NCBI GenBank assembly: GCA_017654935.2
Contig: CM065690.1
Span: 35,509,624-35,573,623 of the forward strand
Length of the DNA: 64,000 nucleotides
Direction of reading: 5' to 3'
DNA from: Phymorhynchus buccinoides
Taxonomy: Eukaryota; Mollusca; Gastropoda; Neogastropoda; Raphitomidae
Each line of letters starts with the position of its first letter. Position 1 is the first letter of the stretch. The position numbers and the translations under genes are program-made. Shown one piece after another: positions 11,182 to 22,468 of this stretch. The notes under the pieces are model-generated. The model was given only the letters and a program-made list of their open reading frames with translations, was not told the DNA's origin and ran no database searches.

Positions 11182-11365
11182 ATGTTTCTCAATCCTGTAT
11201 AAGAGCAAAGACTGTACAGGGGAAGATAAACATCCGGTCTCTTTTCCCTATATGAGTAGTGAGGACAGAAACACTGGTTATGTCCCTTTGAAACGTGACA
11301 CATTTTACACATCGATAGGCCAGTTGAATTCTCCGTTCAAGTTCCAGTCCCGAGTTTTTGGATAG
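11182..11365 (+). other. Possible terminal exon, unrecognised
   Basis: A strong polypyrimidine acceptor 'TTTTTTCTTGTTCAG' precedes an open stretch of about 60 codons ending TAG at 11,363-11,365 (includes SSEDRNTGYVPLKRDTF). It lies between exon-like copies 2 and 3. There is no homology I recognise, and the upstream exon joining is unresolved. This could be chance. Confidence 0.2.
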
Positions 11366-11879
11366 CCTCCACTGTGAATAGTGTACACGTCCGCACTAAC
11401 GATAACTCTATCAGCCCGGTTCGCCGAGCTTTTAAGTAATCCATCTTACCCTTTTAGAATATCTTTGATAAGAGGCACAGAACGTAATGTTTCGTTTTAA
11501 AACCTGTCTTAAATACAGAAAATGTATACACGAACCGGCTTTTTGTTTGTTTGTTTATTTGTTGCTTCTGTTTTTGTTTGTTGCATAGCAAAACGTCTCT
11601 TTTTAGTTTAAGAAAAGCCTTTTCTAAATTCAGACTTTTAAAATGTTGGCCTAGGTGGATGTTGACGACGACGACGATGATGATGATGATGAAAATAGTG
11701 ATTTTTCTTACATTATTCAGTCGATTTTTCGCATCATAATACTAAGCCTACTTTGATTTTTATTGAATAAATCTTAGAAACCAATGCATACAATTAAACA
11801 AGTAGCTGCATTATTTATAACATTCAACTATAAATGTTTTGCTGTGCTAATTTTGATTTCATTACCTGTTATTGTGTAG
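11366..11879. other. Unannotated stretch
   Basis: No gene seen. A small GAC/GAT triplet tract lies at 11,662-11,692. Confidence 0.5.
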
Positions 11880-12003
11880 ATACCACTGAAAGTCCCCCTG
11901 ATGACCACAATCCACAGATGCACCGGAGCCCCAAACCTCACGTCTGTACGTCCCTCATCCTCGATGTTTCACGTGCTATCTGGTTTTTCCCTGCCTGGCC
12001 TTG
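11880..12003 (+). other. Exon-like segment, copy 3 of 3
   Basis: 124 bp from 'CTGTTATTGTGTAG' to 'GGTAAGCT'. Shares 'CCTGATGACCACAATCCACA' and 'CCCAAACCTCA' with copy 1. One frame is open throughout (contains PPDDHNPQMHRSPKPHV), starting in phase 2 rather than phase 0 as in copy 1. Confidence 0.35.
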
Positions 12004-12785
12004 GTAAGCTTTCCTTTTTGACTTTGCGATGCATTTTAAGGATACAATTATGTTTATAACTCCATAGTGTGCAGGCAGTATTCGTCAATTTACAATAGAA
12101 ATGTTATTTGACATTCTTACAAAACTGCGTACATATTATGCTCTGTCTCAACAGTAACTTGCCAGTTCTATGATCTTAAAAAAAAAACGCATTTAAAAAG
12201 CAAGCGCGGATTCGCAATCGTTTGTGGCGTGCGACAATTGAAAACGAAAAATCATTTTAAAGAGCAGCCTCGATTTGAAGCGCGCGTCTATTTTTACCAC
12301 TCCAATCATGACATACACTGAGTCGCCTCCCCTGGCTCTTCAATAATTTTAATCTGTAAACCAGAATGCTATCTCCGCACCATTTCGTAACTTTTTATAT
12401 CTTTTGGAAAACATTTAAAACTAGTTATCCCACTTATGCTCATCGAAAGAAGCACCTCGTCGTGTCTGTTGCAGTGTCTGTATTACGTATGTTTATTATT
12501 TTGTACACTTTAAAATGAAGATTCATGTGCTCTGTTCAGTATACAATTCTTTCCATACCTAAGGACATGTTATACTATACTCATACATATAGTACATATC
12601 TATATTGTTAAAAACTCGGGACTTTACTGGTGTTGCACTGCCTCCGGGCATTGCACCCAGTATTGTTCCCACCATCTTTGTATTTACAAATGTCCCATAT
12701 GTGTCTATGACCGAGAGGACGTAAAACATCATTTTCACCAGGACTGTAGATATGACAACTGAAATGTTACTTTATGCCCAAGTAT
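12004..12785. other. Unannotated stretch
   Basis: AT-rich; I see no gene, splice-bounded exon or known repeat. Confidence 0.5.
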
Positions 12786-12789
12786 TTTT

Positions 12790-12925
12790 TTCTCTTTTAC
12801 AATATGTGCGACAATTTTGTCAATATGTGCGACAATTTTGGACCGACCGACAGACAGACACAGACCGACAGACAGACCGACAAAGTGAGTTATAGGTTTG
12901 TGGCTTGTGCCACAAACAAAAAACA
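12790..12925 (+). repeat. Interspersed-repeat tail with GACAGACA tract
   Basis: 'AATATGTGCGACAATTTTG' occurs twice in tandem, followed by 'GACCGACCGACAGACAGACA' and a small hairpin 'GTTTGTGGCTTGTGCCACAAAC'. CGACAGACAGAC-type tails are common at the ends of mollusc repeats (from memory). The family is not assigned. Confidence 0.5.
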
Positions 12926-13559
12926 GCCTTGTAAATAATAGTTGCACCCTTTTTTTTGTTTCCCTCACAACAAACTGAAACCAAAATAATAACGGTTCAA
13001 ACTGTTTGTCTACATGTCTTTTTTTCTAATAATAATGTACAGCATGCGATTATTTAAAGTTCATTCGATATACACTATCTCAAAATGTACATTGCCCCGT
13101 TTGTTTGTTTTCCTGTGCAGATTACAAAAATGAGGATATTTCTTCCTCTTCTCAAAACGATCCGATTTTTTCGGGGTGTCTGTGCACGGTGTTTCAAAAC
13201 GTTTCATCCCGTCTTTGAACTCCAACCAAGGCTCAACACTGTTCTACATTGCACCCCGTACGATACGAAAGTGACGGCTGTGTGTCGTCAAAACCGTGTC
13301 GAACCGTCTTTATTTTATGACTTTTCATTTTCAGATTGTTTGCTACACAAAGGCATGCTACTGTTTCTATTCTTTGCATTGTCATTTCTGGTTGTTTTCA
13401 ACTGACCAACAAGGTGTGAAACGGACAATGGCGTTGCTGGACTGCATAGAGCTAGTGGCGCGTGATCAACCCACCAGTGTGTTCTTTGATGGGTACATAA
13501 CTATGTTTTGTAGTCGGTTTCATCGTCATGTGGTAATTCTTCAAAACCCCAAATCAATA
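12926..13559. other. Unannotated stretch with one 106-codon open frame
   Basis: An open frame at 13,085-13,405 has hydrophobic ends but no recognisable domain, no splice context and no repeat copy. I do not call it a gene. Confidence 0.4.
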
Positions 13560-13850
13560 CCCAACGTCATCTAAACTGTCGTCATTGCTTTTGTCATCGT
13601 CCTTACCGTCACTATCGTTGTTATCGACACAATCATCAAAGTGCCGTCGTCGTCGTCTCCACCTTCGTCGTCGTCTCCACCTTCGTCGCCAACATCGTGT
13701 CGTCGTCGTCGTCATCGTGAAGTTATAATCGTCAACAAGAAAACCATCTTTAAAGATACTCGTCGTCGTCGTCGTCTTCATCGTCTTCATCGTCGTCTTC
13801 ATCGTCGTCTTCAATGTCCGTATCATCGTCAGCGTAATCGTCCAAAAAGA
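13560..13850. repeat. Degenerate (GTC/ATC)n triplet region
   Basis: Interrupted TCG/TCA trinucleotides give rise to Ser/Arg/Asp-rich open frames on both strands. Low-complexity sequence. Confidence 0.85.
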
Positions 13851-13929
13851 GAAAAAAAAAGGAAACGCTAAAAACGGTGTCAATGTCATTTTTGTCTTCA
13901 TTCTGGTTCTCGTGATTAGAATATAAAAA

Positions 13930-14365
<436 letters not shown>

Positions 14366-14386
14366 GCGCGTTCGACGTTGGCCATT

Positions 14387-14938
14387 CTAACTCTTCAGTC
14401 CGGCAGATGCCACGAATGTTGTGAGTTTCAGGTTGGTGGCTGCGCCCCACAGCTTGGTGTGTAGATCTGTCCCCTCCGGCCAGGTCTGGTTCCTTTGGAC
14501 TGTATATAGGGGGCAATCCTGGAGAATGTGGGCTGGGGTCTGGTCGGACTGTGCACAATCACACAGTGCAGAGTCAGCTAGGTGCAGTCTTCTCAGGTGG
14601 GCTCGTAGACCGCAATGGCCAATACGCAGGCGGTAGATGACTGTGACCTTGCGTCTGTTCAGTTGCTTGATGGCATCAGCTTTGGTGTTGTAGCCATCAT
14701 TTCTGCGTAGCCAATCACTTCTTGCCTGGTGTTTCAGAAGCGTCTTTGCCTCATTGTATGATAGTGGCACCTGCGGCTGTTGGAGAGCACTGCCAGCCTT
14801 TGCAAGACTGTCAGCTCGCTCGTTGCCAGGGATGCCACAGTGGGCTGGTATCCACTGAATGATGGTCTGCCGCCTGTTGGAGAGCTGATGTAGGTTGGTC
14901 TGCAGCTCTCTGATGGTCGCAGGTGCCACTGTCATACA
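14387..14938 (-). pseudogene. Non-LTR retrotransposon, RNase H C-terminal fragment
   Basis: About 180 codons are open, ending close to the (GA)n tract. The central motif WIPAHCGIPGNERADSLAK is the RNase H signature of I/Nimb-type LINEs (catalytic region HCG..GNE.AD). Further on a Cys/His-like motif CDCAQSDQTPAHILQDCPLY is typical of the C-terminal tail of these ORF2 proteins. The endonuclease, the reverse transcriptase and the start of RNase H are absent, so this is a 5'-truncated insertion. It abuts the foldback at 13,930-14,226. Confidence 0.9.
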
Positions 14939-15039
14939 ACGTCGTCGTCAAAATGCTACATTTTTATCAATGGTCCTCGTAGTTCTCATCAGTCATTGTA
15001 TGTATTATTCCATTGCATTAATTGTAAAAACCAATTAGT

Positions 15040-15249
15040 CGATGGCTTGGAGTCGAAACGGACCATCTAAATATAGTCCATTGACATTATTGAACTTATT
15101 ACGAAAACTGATAGCTTGTATAAAAATAGACTGCTGAAATATAAAAAGCAAAAACCCCTTTTTTATATTTCTGCAGTCATTGTTTGATACAAGTTATTAG
15201 TTTTTGTAATTGTTCAATAATGATAGTTCGTTTTGACTCCAAGCCATCG
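15040..15249. mobile_element. Foldback MITE
   Basis: Ends CGATGGCTTGGAGTC and GACTCCAAGCCATCG are exact complements. Inner words also pair ('GTCCATTGACATTATTGAAC' with 'GTTCAATAATGATAG'). 210 bp, no ORF. The target duplication is unclear. Confidence 0.75.
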
Positions 15250-15439
15250 TTACAAGTATGCCCACAGTAGCGGTCAAAATACGCATTATTGTTTCACTCC
15301 TTTCCCATGGCAACAGAGTCGTGCGCCAGTAGTATGAACACATAGGACTATATTGCTACGGGGGAAATCGTGAAAAATAACCTGAATTTCGACCATAAAT
15401 AAACTGGTGTTAATGATTGGATATTAGGTATTGAGTACT

Positions 15440-15660
15440 TTATAGTCGGAGGTGTCTATGTGAAATTCGGGTTGCTCCTCACCTGGAGAGCGCGTCGCAG
15501 CCAGAGGCGCGCCACCATTTTTTGTGTGCATGCGATTGTTGTGTAATTGATGAGGAAGGTAGTGCAAAGTGAGAGGAAAAAATCCCTCTGTACCCAGGTT
15601 CGAACTCGGGTTTACTTGACACAAGGCGAACGCGTTTCCTCTGTGCCATTCTACACATCT
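15440..15660 (-). mobile_element. tRNA-derived SINE, short copy
   Basis: B-box-like GAGTTCGAACC on the - strand (15,598-15,608) with a tRNA-like head to about 15,650. The conserved end is at 15,462-15,515 ('AAATTCGGGTTGCTCCTCAC', 'GAGAGCGCGTCGC', 'GCGCCACCATTTTTTGT'). Confidence 0.75.
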
Positions 15661-16223
15661 GATGATATGTTTACATGTTGTATTGTCTTGTTCATTACCA
15701 TAGTTGCTTATTGTCTCAATTCACCATTCGATAAACTAGTGTGTGTGGGGGTGTTTTTCGGAACGCCCATCAGTGTCAAATCCTCTGAAAAAGCGAAAAT
15801 TGTATGTTATGCAAAAGTTAAAAACTTATGGTGGTTCTGCTTTGCTGTATGTATCATATTTTTGTCATGGTTGTCATAGTCTTATATGCCTTTTGTGGCG
15901 ATTATTTAATTTAAGACTGATATATGAAAATGTCGCAAAATTGTTCTAGCATGGGCAAGAACATTTCTCTTATCTATGAGGAATGATAAACGTAATCGGT
16001 TTTAAGATTTTATGTTCATGTCAAAAGGTTTTCAAAGCTTGAAAGTTGACACACTGAGCCATAGATCAACAGAAACAATCACTATCTGTTCCCATCATGA
16101 TCCCTCTGTTCTAATCCAATGGCTCATCGCTTGGTTTTAGCGTCTTATACTACTGTGTATCATCGTGTTTATTTTACTTTCTTATGATTCATTATTTGTT
16201 TGCCTTTAATGTTCTTATCAATG
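15661..16223. other. Unannotated stretch
   Basis: No gene or repeat recognised. Confidence 0.45.
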
Positions 16224-16292
16224 TAAAGCGCACTGAGCTCATGTGAGAAAGAGCGCTATATAAATTCCCATTATTATTATTATTATTATTAA
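16224..16292 (+). repeat. LINE/SINE 3' tail with (ATT)n
   Basis: 'GTAAAGCGCACTGAGC', 'AGAGCGCTATATAAATTCCC' then (ATT)n. It is the same tail as the complement at 51,035-51,105 and typical of CR1-like element 3' ends (from memory). Confidence 0.6.
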
Positions 16293-16331
16293 ATTACTGC
16301 CTTTTCCCAAATGTCTGTGCTTCTGTTTATC

Positions 16332-16352
16332 GGGGGGGGGGGGGGGGGGGGG
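16332..16352. repeat. Poly-G run
   Basis: About 21 consecutive G. Confidence 0.95.
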
Positions 16353-16909
16353 ATGGGAAGGGGGTGCGGCCGAAACCTTTCCTAGAACCATCTCCTACTC
16401 GCTCTGAATTATTGAATTGCCTATATTGTTTTTTCCAATTTCTCCTTAAAAACTTGTTTCATTTCTGAAGCTTTACGAAATGTGAATATTCGGGTTTTTT
16501 TTGGGTTTTAATTCCTAAATGTCGGAACGTTTGGGAAATGTGAACATTATAATATCCTATGTGCACAGTGATGTAAACATATTTGTTTAACGTTATAATT
16601 AATTGCCTCCAAAAGTCCATCCGTTCGTCCTCGTCGCAGGCGGCGGTCAACAGGTAGCAAGTTCCTCTGCTCCATCACTCTCTTTGACCGTCTTTCCTCT
16701 TCCTTTTTCTTTCCGGCATCTACTTTTATTCTGCCGTATTGTCCATTCTACTGCGTCTGTTCTTCAAAACTCTTGTACACATTCGTTTTCCTTTTGCAGT
16801 AACGACATGCCAGCTTTGTTGTTGTGGACTGGCGGTCAAGCGTCAGAATGTACGCATTCGAATGGCGGGCACTCCGTGTCTATTCTGCAGTGCGTATTAG
16901 CATATGGCT
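16353..16909. other. Unannotated stretch
   Basis: No gene recognised. A pyrimidine-rich zone at 16,620-16,800 has an open frame, without domain or splice support. Confidence 0.4.
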
Positions 16910-17190
16910 CGCCCCCCCCCCCCCCACCTGCGTGCGCATCTCGACCCTTCCAACGGAAGTGTCGCCATCTTAGTCCTTATTTGTGTGTAAACAAAGTGAA
17001 AATGTTATCTAAATGTGTAAAGAAAACATCCAGATGTTATAAATACAGTTTAGATAAGTTTCGAATTGGAACAGCCAAATACGCAGCATCGATCTGGCAT
17101 TTTTCAAAAAAAGTTACTGACTAAGATGGCGGTCTCCCATAATATGGCGCTCCTTGTGGCCGGATATGACGACACGTGGGTACCAACCAT
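16910..17190 (-). repeat. Interspersed repeat, long member of an inverted pair
   Basis: The complement of 4,494-4,669. It starts at a C-run then 'CACCTGCGTGCGCATC' and 'CGGAAGTGTCGCCATCTTAG', and ends 'TATGACGACACGTGGGTACC'. The internal piece 17,000-17,090 is absent from the other copy. Confidence 0.7.
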
Positions 17191-17587
17191 ATGGATTTAT
17201 TTGCGGTTGTGTCTTGTGCATTTGCTCTTGTACGAAACATCATACTATAAAAAGGCAAAAAGGCAATAACTGCGGGGAAATGCAATAATTATATCCACAA
17301 ATAGAACAGCTATGCTTTGATAAATTGTGTGTCGAGTTTGTCTTTATTTTTGAACTAATCATTTTTTTCTTTTGTGGCTTTATGTATATCTTAATTTATG
17401 TTGTATTTAGTAATATTTCCCCTTTCCACACTCCCCCAATACTCCTACAATTAATTACAAAACTGTCCTTTTTAACGTCCCATCTTACCACCATCGTAAA
17501 TATGCATTACCTGTTGGGCATTTACGTCATCGCTAAATCTTTAGAAAAGTGCTGAATGCCAAGAAATCCGAACTCCTAAACTTCTCC
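17191..17587. other. Unannotated stretch
   Basis: AT-rich, no gene recognised. Confidence 0.45.
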
Positions 17588-17813
17588 TTAACCCTTTCGC
17601 GCGGGCCATTTTTTTTCAGCCCAAAAATACCATTAAACTGAACTGGGTAGAGAAATTCCTTGCGAATTCCTTTGTGACATTAGGCCTATCCTTAAGCTCC
17701 CAAAATTAAGAGAATGGGGTCTTTGGATAACAGGCCCTGATTTGATGCCTTTTAGTGACATGGGTTTAAACCATTGTGGTGCATAAATGCGACATTGGCG
17801 GTGAAAGGGTTAA
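17588..17813 (+). mobile_element. piggyBac-like MITE, intact TTAA ends
   Basis: TTAACCCTTTCGCGCGGG at the left and GGCGGTGAAAGGGTTAA at the right, so both TTAA targets and both TIRs are preserved. The 226-bp body matches the other three copies. No transposase; presumably moved in trans. Confidence 0.85.
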
Positions 17814-18381
17814 TAACATTCCTCCTTAATTCTATGCAAGGCATTTCTTCCCCCAAACGAGTTTACATGGACATTCGTGCTGCACAGCTGTTCCATCGCG
17901 CACAAAGTCGAGCTATTTAGCTAAAATACTGAATCTAAAAATCTTAGGGTTAAGCACATCCCGATAAAGTATTTGGGCTGTATGTTCTACATCAGTATTT
18001 TAAATGTATTTCTTTGATCAAGTTTTTAAAAAACAAACAACAAACTTTCTTTGTTGAGCAGTATCATGCAACATATTTAGTAGAAAATGTTCTTGAATAA
18101 TTCAGTTAGTATCGCAAACCTAAATAAACCTCCCATGAGTGAAAATAAACCACTGAATAGGCCTACAACTAATTTAGTCACATACTACAACATATTCTTG
18201 ACAGTTTATTTATCGAAAAGTTACTTATGGTAATCTAAAGTTGGCTTGAAAAAAACTTATGAAAAAAGATGTTCCTCCTAAAACGGTTGTGGCTGATATT
18301 TCAAAACAATTGGAAACGTTAGGCATAACTTGTTTTATAGGAACATAAACACTTTACGTGACTCAGTTTTCTAAATTGTTT
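17814..18381. other. Unannotated stretch
   Basis: AT-rich, no gene recognised. Confidence 0.45.
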
Positions 18382-18436
18382 GGTAGGTAGGTAGGTAGGT
18401 AGGTAGGTAGGTAGGTAGGTAGGTAGGGACCAAACA
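18376..18436. repeat. (GTAG)n microsatellite inside an inverted word
   Basis: Eleven or so GTAG units, flanked by TTGTTTGGT and ACCAAACAA, so the tract forms a hairpin loop. Confidence 0.9.
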
Positions 18437-18830
18437 AGCCGTGAAGTTTTTTTCAAAACAGTCACATTTTTTATGTATTTTCTGGTAATTTTTCCTTTGT
18501 CAAGGTTGATGCGGCATCAATTTTCCTAATAAAGCATTATTAGTCATAGCTTCTAAAAACTTCAAAAACAAAATTGAGTAGGATCCAGACGATTTCAAGC
18601 ATGGTTTAAAAAAAGAAAAGAAAAAAAAAAGAAGAAAAAAAAGATGATTTCAAGCAGGTGCAGATTTCCCAGGTTTTTCTTGTAGAATGCTACATTATCA
18701 ATTTCAAACCAGAGGAACGGTTAAAGAAGGGGTGAAGATGACAATTTACAGCAACGTATTTTGTGCCACTTCTGAAGGCTTTTCTGGCAGATGTGCACGA
18801 TGGTGTGGGAAAGAGAGCGTCCACTCTCAC
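18437..18830. other. Unannotated stretch up to the gap
   Basis: A-rich tract at 18,607-18,645; no gene recognised. It does not obviously match the sequence beyond the outer end of the right palindrome arm (43,742-44,028). Confidence 0.45.
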
Positions 18831-19330
18831 NNNNNNNNNNNNNNNNNNNNNNNNNNNNNNNNNNNNNNNNNNNNNNNNNNNNNNNNNNNNNNNNNNNNNN
18901 NNNNNNNNNNNNNNNNNNNNNNNNNNNNNNNNNNNNNNNNNNNNNNNNNNNNNNNNNNNNNNNNNNNNNNNNNNNNNNNNNNNNNNNNNNNNNNNNNNNN
19001 NNNNNNNNNNNNNNNNNNNNNNNNNNNNNNNNNNNNNNNNNNNNNNNNNNNNNNNNNNNNNNNNNNNNNNNNNNNNNNNNNNNNNNNNNNNNNNNNNNNN
19101 NNNNNNNNNNNNNNNNNNNNNNNNNNNNNNNNNNNNNNNNNNNNNNNNNNNNNNNNNNNNNNNNNNNNNNNNNNNNNNNNNNNNNNNNNNNNNNNNNNNN
19201 NNNNNNNNNNNNNNNNNNNNNNNNNNNNNNNNNNNNNNNNNNNNNNNNNNNNNNNNNNNNNNNNNNNNNNNNNNNNNNNNNNNNNNNNNNNNNNNNNNNN
19301 NNNNNNNNNNNNNNNNNNNNNNNNNNNNNN
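18831..19330. other. Assembly gap (500 N)
   Basis: Exactly 500 N, the conventional placeholder for a gap of unknown size. The open frames across it are meaningless. Confidence 0.99.
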
Positions 19331-19718
19331 CTACTTGCCAATTTCTGCAAAGATCGCATTTTGAATGCCAACTATCAAATAATGATAAAATAAAAATAGA
19401 CAAGATAAAAACTCATTCAGTTTTCTGTGTACGGTATTAACAAGGACTTGCCTCCAACATGACAAATTGAAAATCTCAATTTATGCAAAATGCCATTGTG
19501 TTGGTTTTCAATGCATTGCCACAAAATGTTGACATGCTCAAGTCTATAATGCAGACTTTCTGTCCTGGTATTGGTACCTGACTTACAGTTTCTTTCATAG
19601 TGTGTGTAGCAGAGTAAAGAGGCAGAATAGGTGTTGATATAGTCCTGCCCTTAACAATCACATCACAGATGAGGTACTCCCATATACGGACACAGACAGT
19701 GGAACACTTTGTAGTGAC

Positions 19719-19912
19719 CAGGCATGTGGATTTATTTCGCGGATTTCCCGTGTGGAAATGGTTTTTTAGGGTGCAAGGTTTTTTGTTACTACAGATACTT
19801 CAATTTTTATTGATCAATATTTGTTTTAATTTTATTTTTTTTTTTAACGGCTGTAAAAATGAGGATGGGGGATTTTCAGAGTTTTTTTGTCTCTGACAAT
19901 TCCGCATGCCTG
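19719..19912. mobile_element. CAGGCATG-end MITE, left-arm copy
   Basis: Ends CAGGCATG and CATGCCTG, with 'GTCTCTGACAATTCCG' internally. The right-arm counterpart is at 43,187-43,349. A separate short copy lies at 56,707-56,820 and a diverged one at 62,143-62,305. Confidence 0.7.
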
Positions 19913-21572
19913 AAGGACCTATCTAGATATGGCCGATTAGCACAGCTGTTCCGGAGATGAACTGTTGAATTTTATTCTTTACTTCAAGCCAACTTTACAT
20001 TTATTAACGGTTTCATAGCAGCCAAGGAGGGGAGGGGGAGCAGGTCAGAGAATAATGTTAGGCCTATAGTATGTAACAAAACTAGTTATATTCAGTCTGA
20101 AAACATATTGCCTTATACAAAAAGTTATAGTCCAAAAAATACGGTAGTTCAGAAAAGAAAGTTAAAGTGGTTTGTTCATTCAAACGGTCTTGCATAAATT
20201 GTTCTGCACGGCACAGTAGCAGGAGCACAAAGAAAAGGGAGACAGTAAAAGAGATGACAAGAAAACTCCTCCTTCTGCATTCCCAGGCCATATTCATTAT
20301 TGCCTCAATGGGTTAATTACATTTGTGTCCCTTCTTCCGTTTTCACTGGTCTCACAGCATTCAGCTAACAGTAACACATTCCTATTTCGGAGGAGCTCAA
20401 AGGAAAAAACACAGAATATTTGGAATATTTCTTTTAAAGGCAGGAGAATGGGCCTATAAGGCAGAACGATAGACTAGTAGATTGCAGTAAGAAAAGGAAG
20501 CATCAAAGAGAGTGATAGATTAAAGTTGCTAGCACAAAATCATCCCAGAATGGTGGGGGGACTATTTGTACTGAAAGATATTCCGGTATCCGAAACAGTG
20601 GTGGGTGGGTAAAAACACCTCAAAGAGTAGACAGGTATGTCCTTTGTCACGCGTGTTGCATTCTCAAAATTGTATTTTGTTCTCAACATGTCTGCGCATG
20701 TGTGAAATCGATAATGATGTCTCCATCACATTTTATCTTTAGTGTATTCGACACTAAACCTATCCCTAACCCTATCCCTATTGAGAACGCCACAACGGGA
20801 CACCTCCCAAACAGCCAGAATAGTGCCTATCCTGGTTCTAAGGAGACGGGTGATGATGATGACTCAGCCTTTTCCACTCTTTCTTGAAACTATCAAACTG
20901 TAAATGGGTTCTTGAGTACTTTGAGGCTGGCCCATGGCAATGTGTTGAACCGTTGCATTGAAGAACGAGTGCAAACCTCCAGTTAAGGAAACATTGCATC
21001 ATATGCACAGATCAGGCACATGCAAATATTGGTATTGGTATTTTGGTATATTCGGGCTGTGAAATATTCAAAGATTGCTTGATCCTGTGACCCCTTTTGG
21101 GGTTTCTTCTTCTTCTTCTGTGGTGGCGACCAACTTCTATTTACAGAAGTAAATGTACGCACTTATGGGGGTGTGACCAAAGGAGAAGAGTTTGGAGGAC
21201 TTGAAAGAAATTACTGTACAATGATAATAAACAACTGTTACAGAAAGGATTAGAGTAATTTCATCAGCATGCCAAATGCTGTGTCGCACAACTTTACTAA
21301 GCTTTAGAAATGTTACACTCATACACCTGTGAGCACACATGCATATATACACACACCACACATAACAGATGCACATACACACTTTCCTTTCCTTTCCTTC
21401 CAGTAAGTGACCACAGTCAAACTCGACTATTCTGTCACACACATTCAATAACATCCAGTTTACAGGTCTGTATTTGCAAGAGGAGGTATTGTTCCATTAC
21501 ATAATCTGCTTGAGTGCATGTGTGTGTCTGTGTGCACATGCATGCGTAATGTGGGGTTGTGTTACTGTTAAC
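19913..21572. other. Intergenic/upstream sequence, left arm
   Basis: No exon recognised. It contains a fragment of the 'TACCGTATTTTTTGGACTAT' MITE family (about 20,090-20,145, - strand), a short CCCTAA-like run (20,757-20,783) and CA-rich sequence at 21,310-21,385. A 61-codon frame at 20,702-20,887 is kept in both arms, but only because the arms are copies. Confidence 0.5.
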
Positions 21573-21748
21573 ACAGTTATAGTAGAACTAACATCAGGAG
21601 ACACTTTTTCAGTAACAGAGTGACTTACTATTGGAACGCACTTCCTGCTCAGACAAAACTTGCACCTGATACTAACAACTTTGAATTCAAAAACCTCCTG
21701 GACAAAGACCCAAACGTTAGTAAATTAAAATACCAGTATGACGAATAG
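21573..21748 (+). pseudogene. LINE reverse-transcriptase C-terminal scrap (left arm)
   Basis: A frame ending TAG at 21,746-21,748 includes TNIRRHFFSNRVTYYWNALP and FKNLLDKDPN, the 'F.NRV..YWN.LP....A....FK..LD' tail of CR1-like LINEs. It is followed by a 3' flank with 'GAGGCTGCGAGGCCTAG' and CTGACCTGACCTG repeats (21,805-21,860). Mirror copy at 41,395-41,570. Confidence 0.8.
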
Positions 21749-22050
21749 TCTACCAAAGCCGTCACAGCTGTGCCAACCCCCCAAAAAAGGAAAAAAGAAA
21801 AGACTCTTGAGAGGCTGCGAGGCCTAGTTGTATTAATCTACCTGACCTGACCTGTGTGTGTACTTTACAAGAGGGCAATGTTTGATGGCTTGCAAAACCA
21901 AGAAGGTCAGGTCAGGTCTGGTAGTTAGGACATTAGGCCTCGCGGACTCTTCACTGTCCTGTCATTTTTGTTTGAACGTTTTGCACAACTGAGTGGTTTT
22001 TATATTTTTGTTTTCGGCAAATCTGCCTTTTACTCATGCATATTATATTA

Positions 22051-22468
22051 TTATTGTAGTTTTGATATGTTGGTGTATCCACCAAGGAGGTTTTTGAATT
22101 GTGTTAGATTCTGTGCTCGTTTAATATGTGCAGGAAGAGTATCCCAAAACTTTGTTACTCTGTTAGAAAAATAATAAAATTCTAATATTAGTTCGGCTAT
22201 ACTGGGTTAGTATTTTTAAATCACTGTTAGTGTTACGGGTTCTTGAGTCAGTTGTTAGCTGGAACAAAGATTTATTAGCATTGTTATCACTGTGAAATTT
22301 TTTGTATGTGTTTATCAGATCCCTACGAATTCTTGTGTATTTCAGAGATGGTAGTTTCAGGCTGATGCATTTCTTCTCATGAATAAAATAAACTGATTTT
22401 ACTGGTAATTCTAGCGTGTATGTCTTTATTGGATTATCGAGCCTAACATTTGAGATGCGAAGAGTGTC
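22051..22468 (-). pseudogene. CR1-like LINE C-terminal fragment (left arm)
   Basis: On the - strand the frame contains the LKLPSLKYRRIRRDLI and FSNRVTKFWYTLP tail typical of CR1-like ORF2. The better-preserved mirror copy is at 40,680-41,095. A GCGAGGCCTAA and TCAGGTCAGGTC 3' flank lies at 21,905-21,945. Confidence 0.8.

Noticed and set aside
13085..13574. Overlapping frames of 92 and 106 codons as a gene
   Set aside because: No domain, no convincing splice context, and composition like the surrounding AT-rich DNA.
18687..19440. Frames of 200-237 codons on both strands
   Set aside because: They run through 500 N; no sequence information.
20702..20887. Small conserved protein (frame kept in both palindrome arms)
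   Set aside because: The arms are copies of each other, so conservation is not independent. The frame includes CCCTAA-like repeats.
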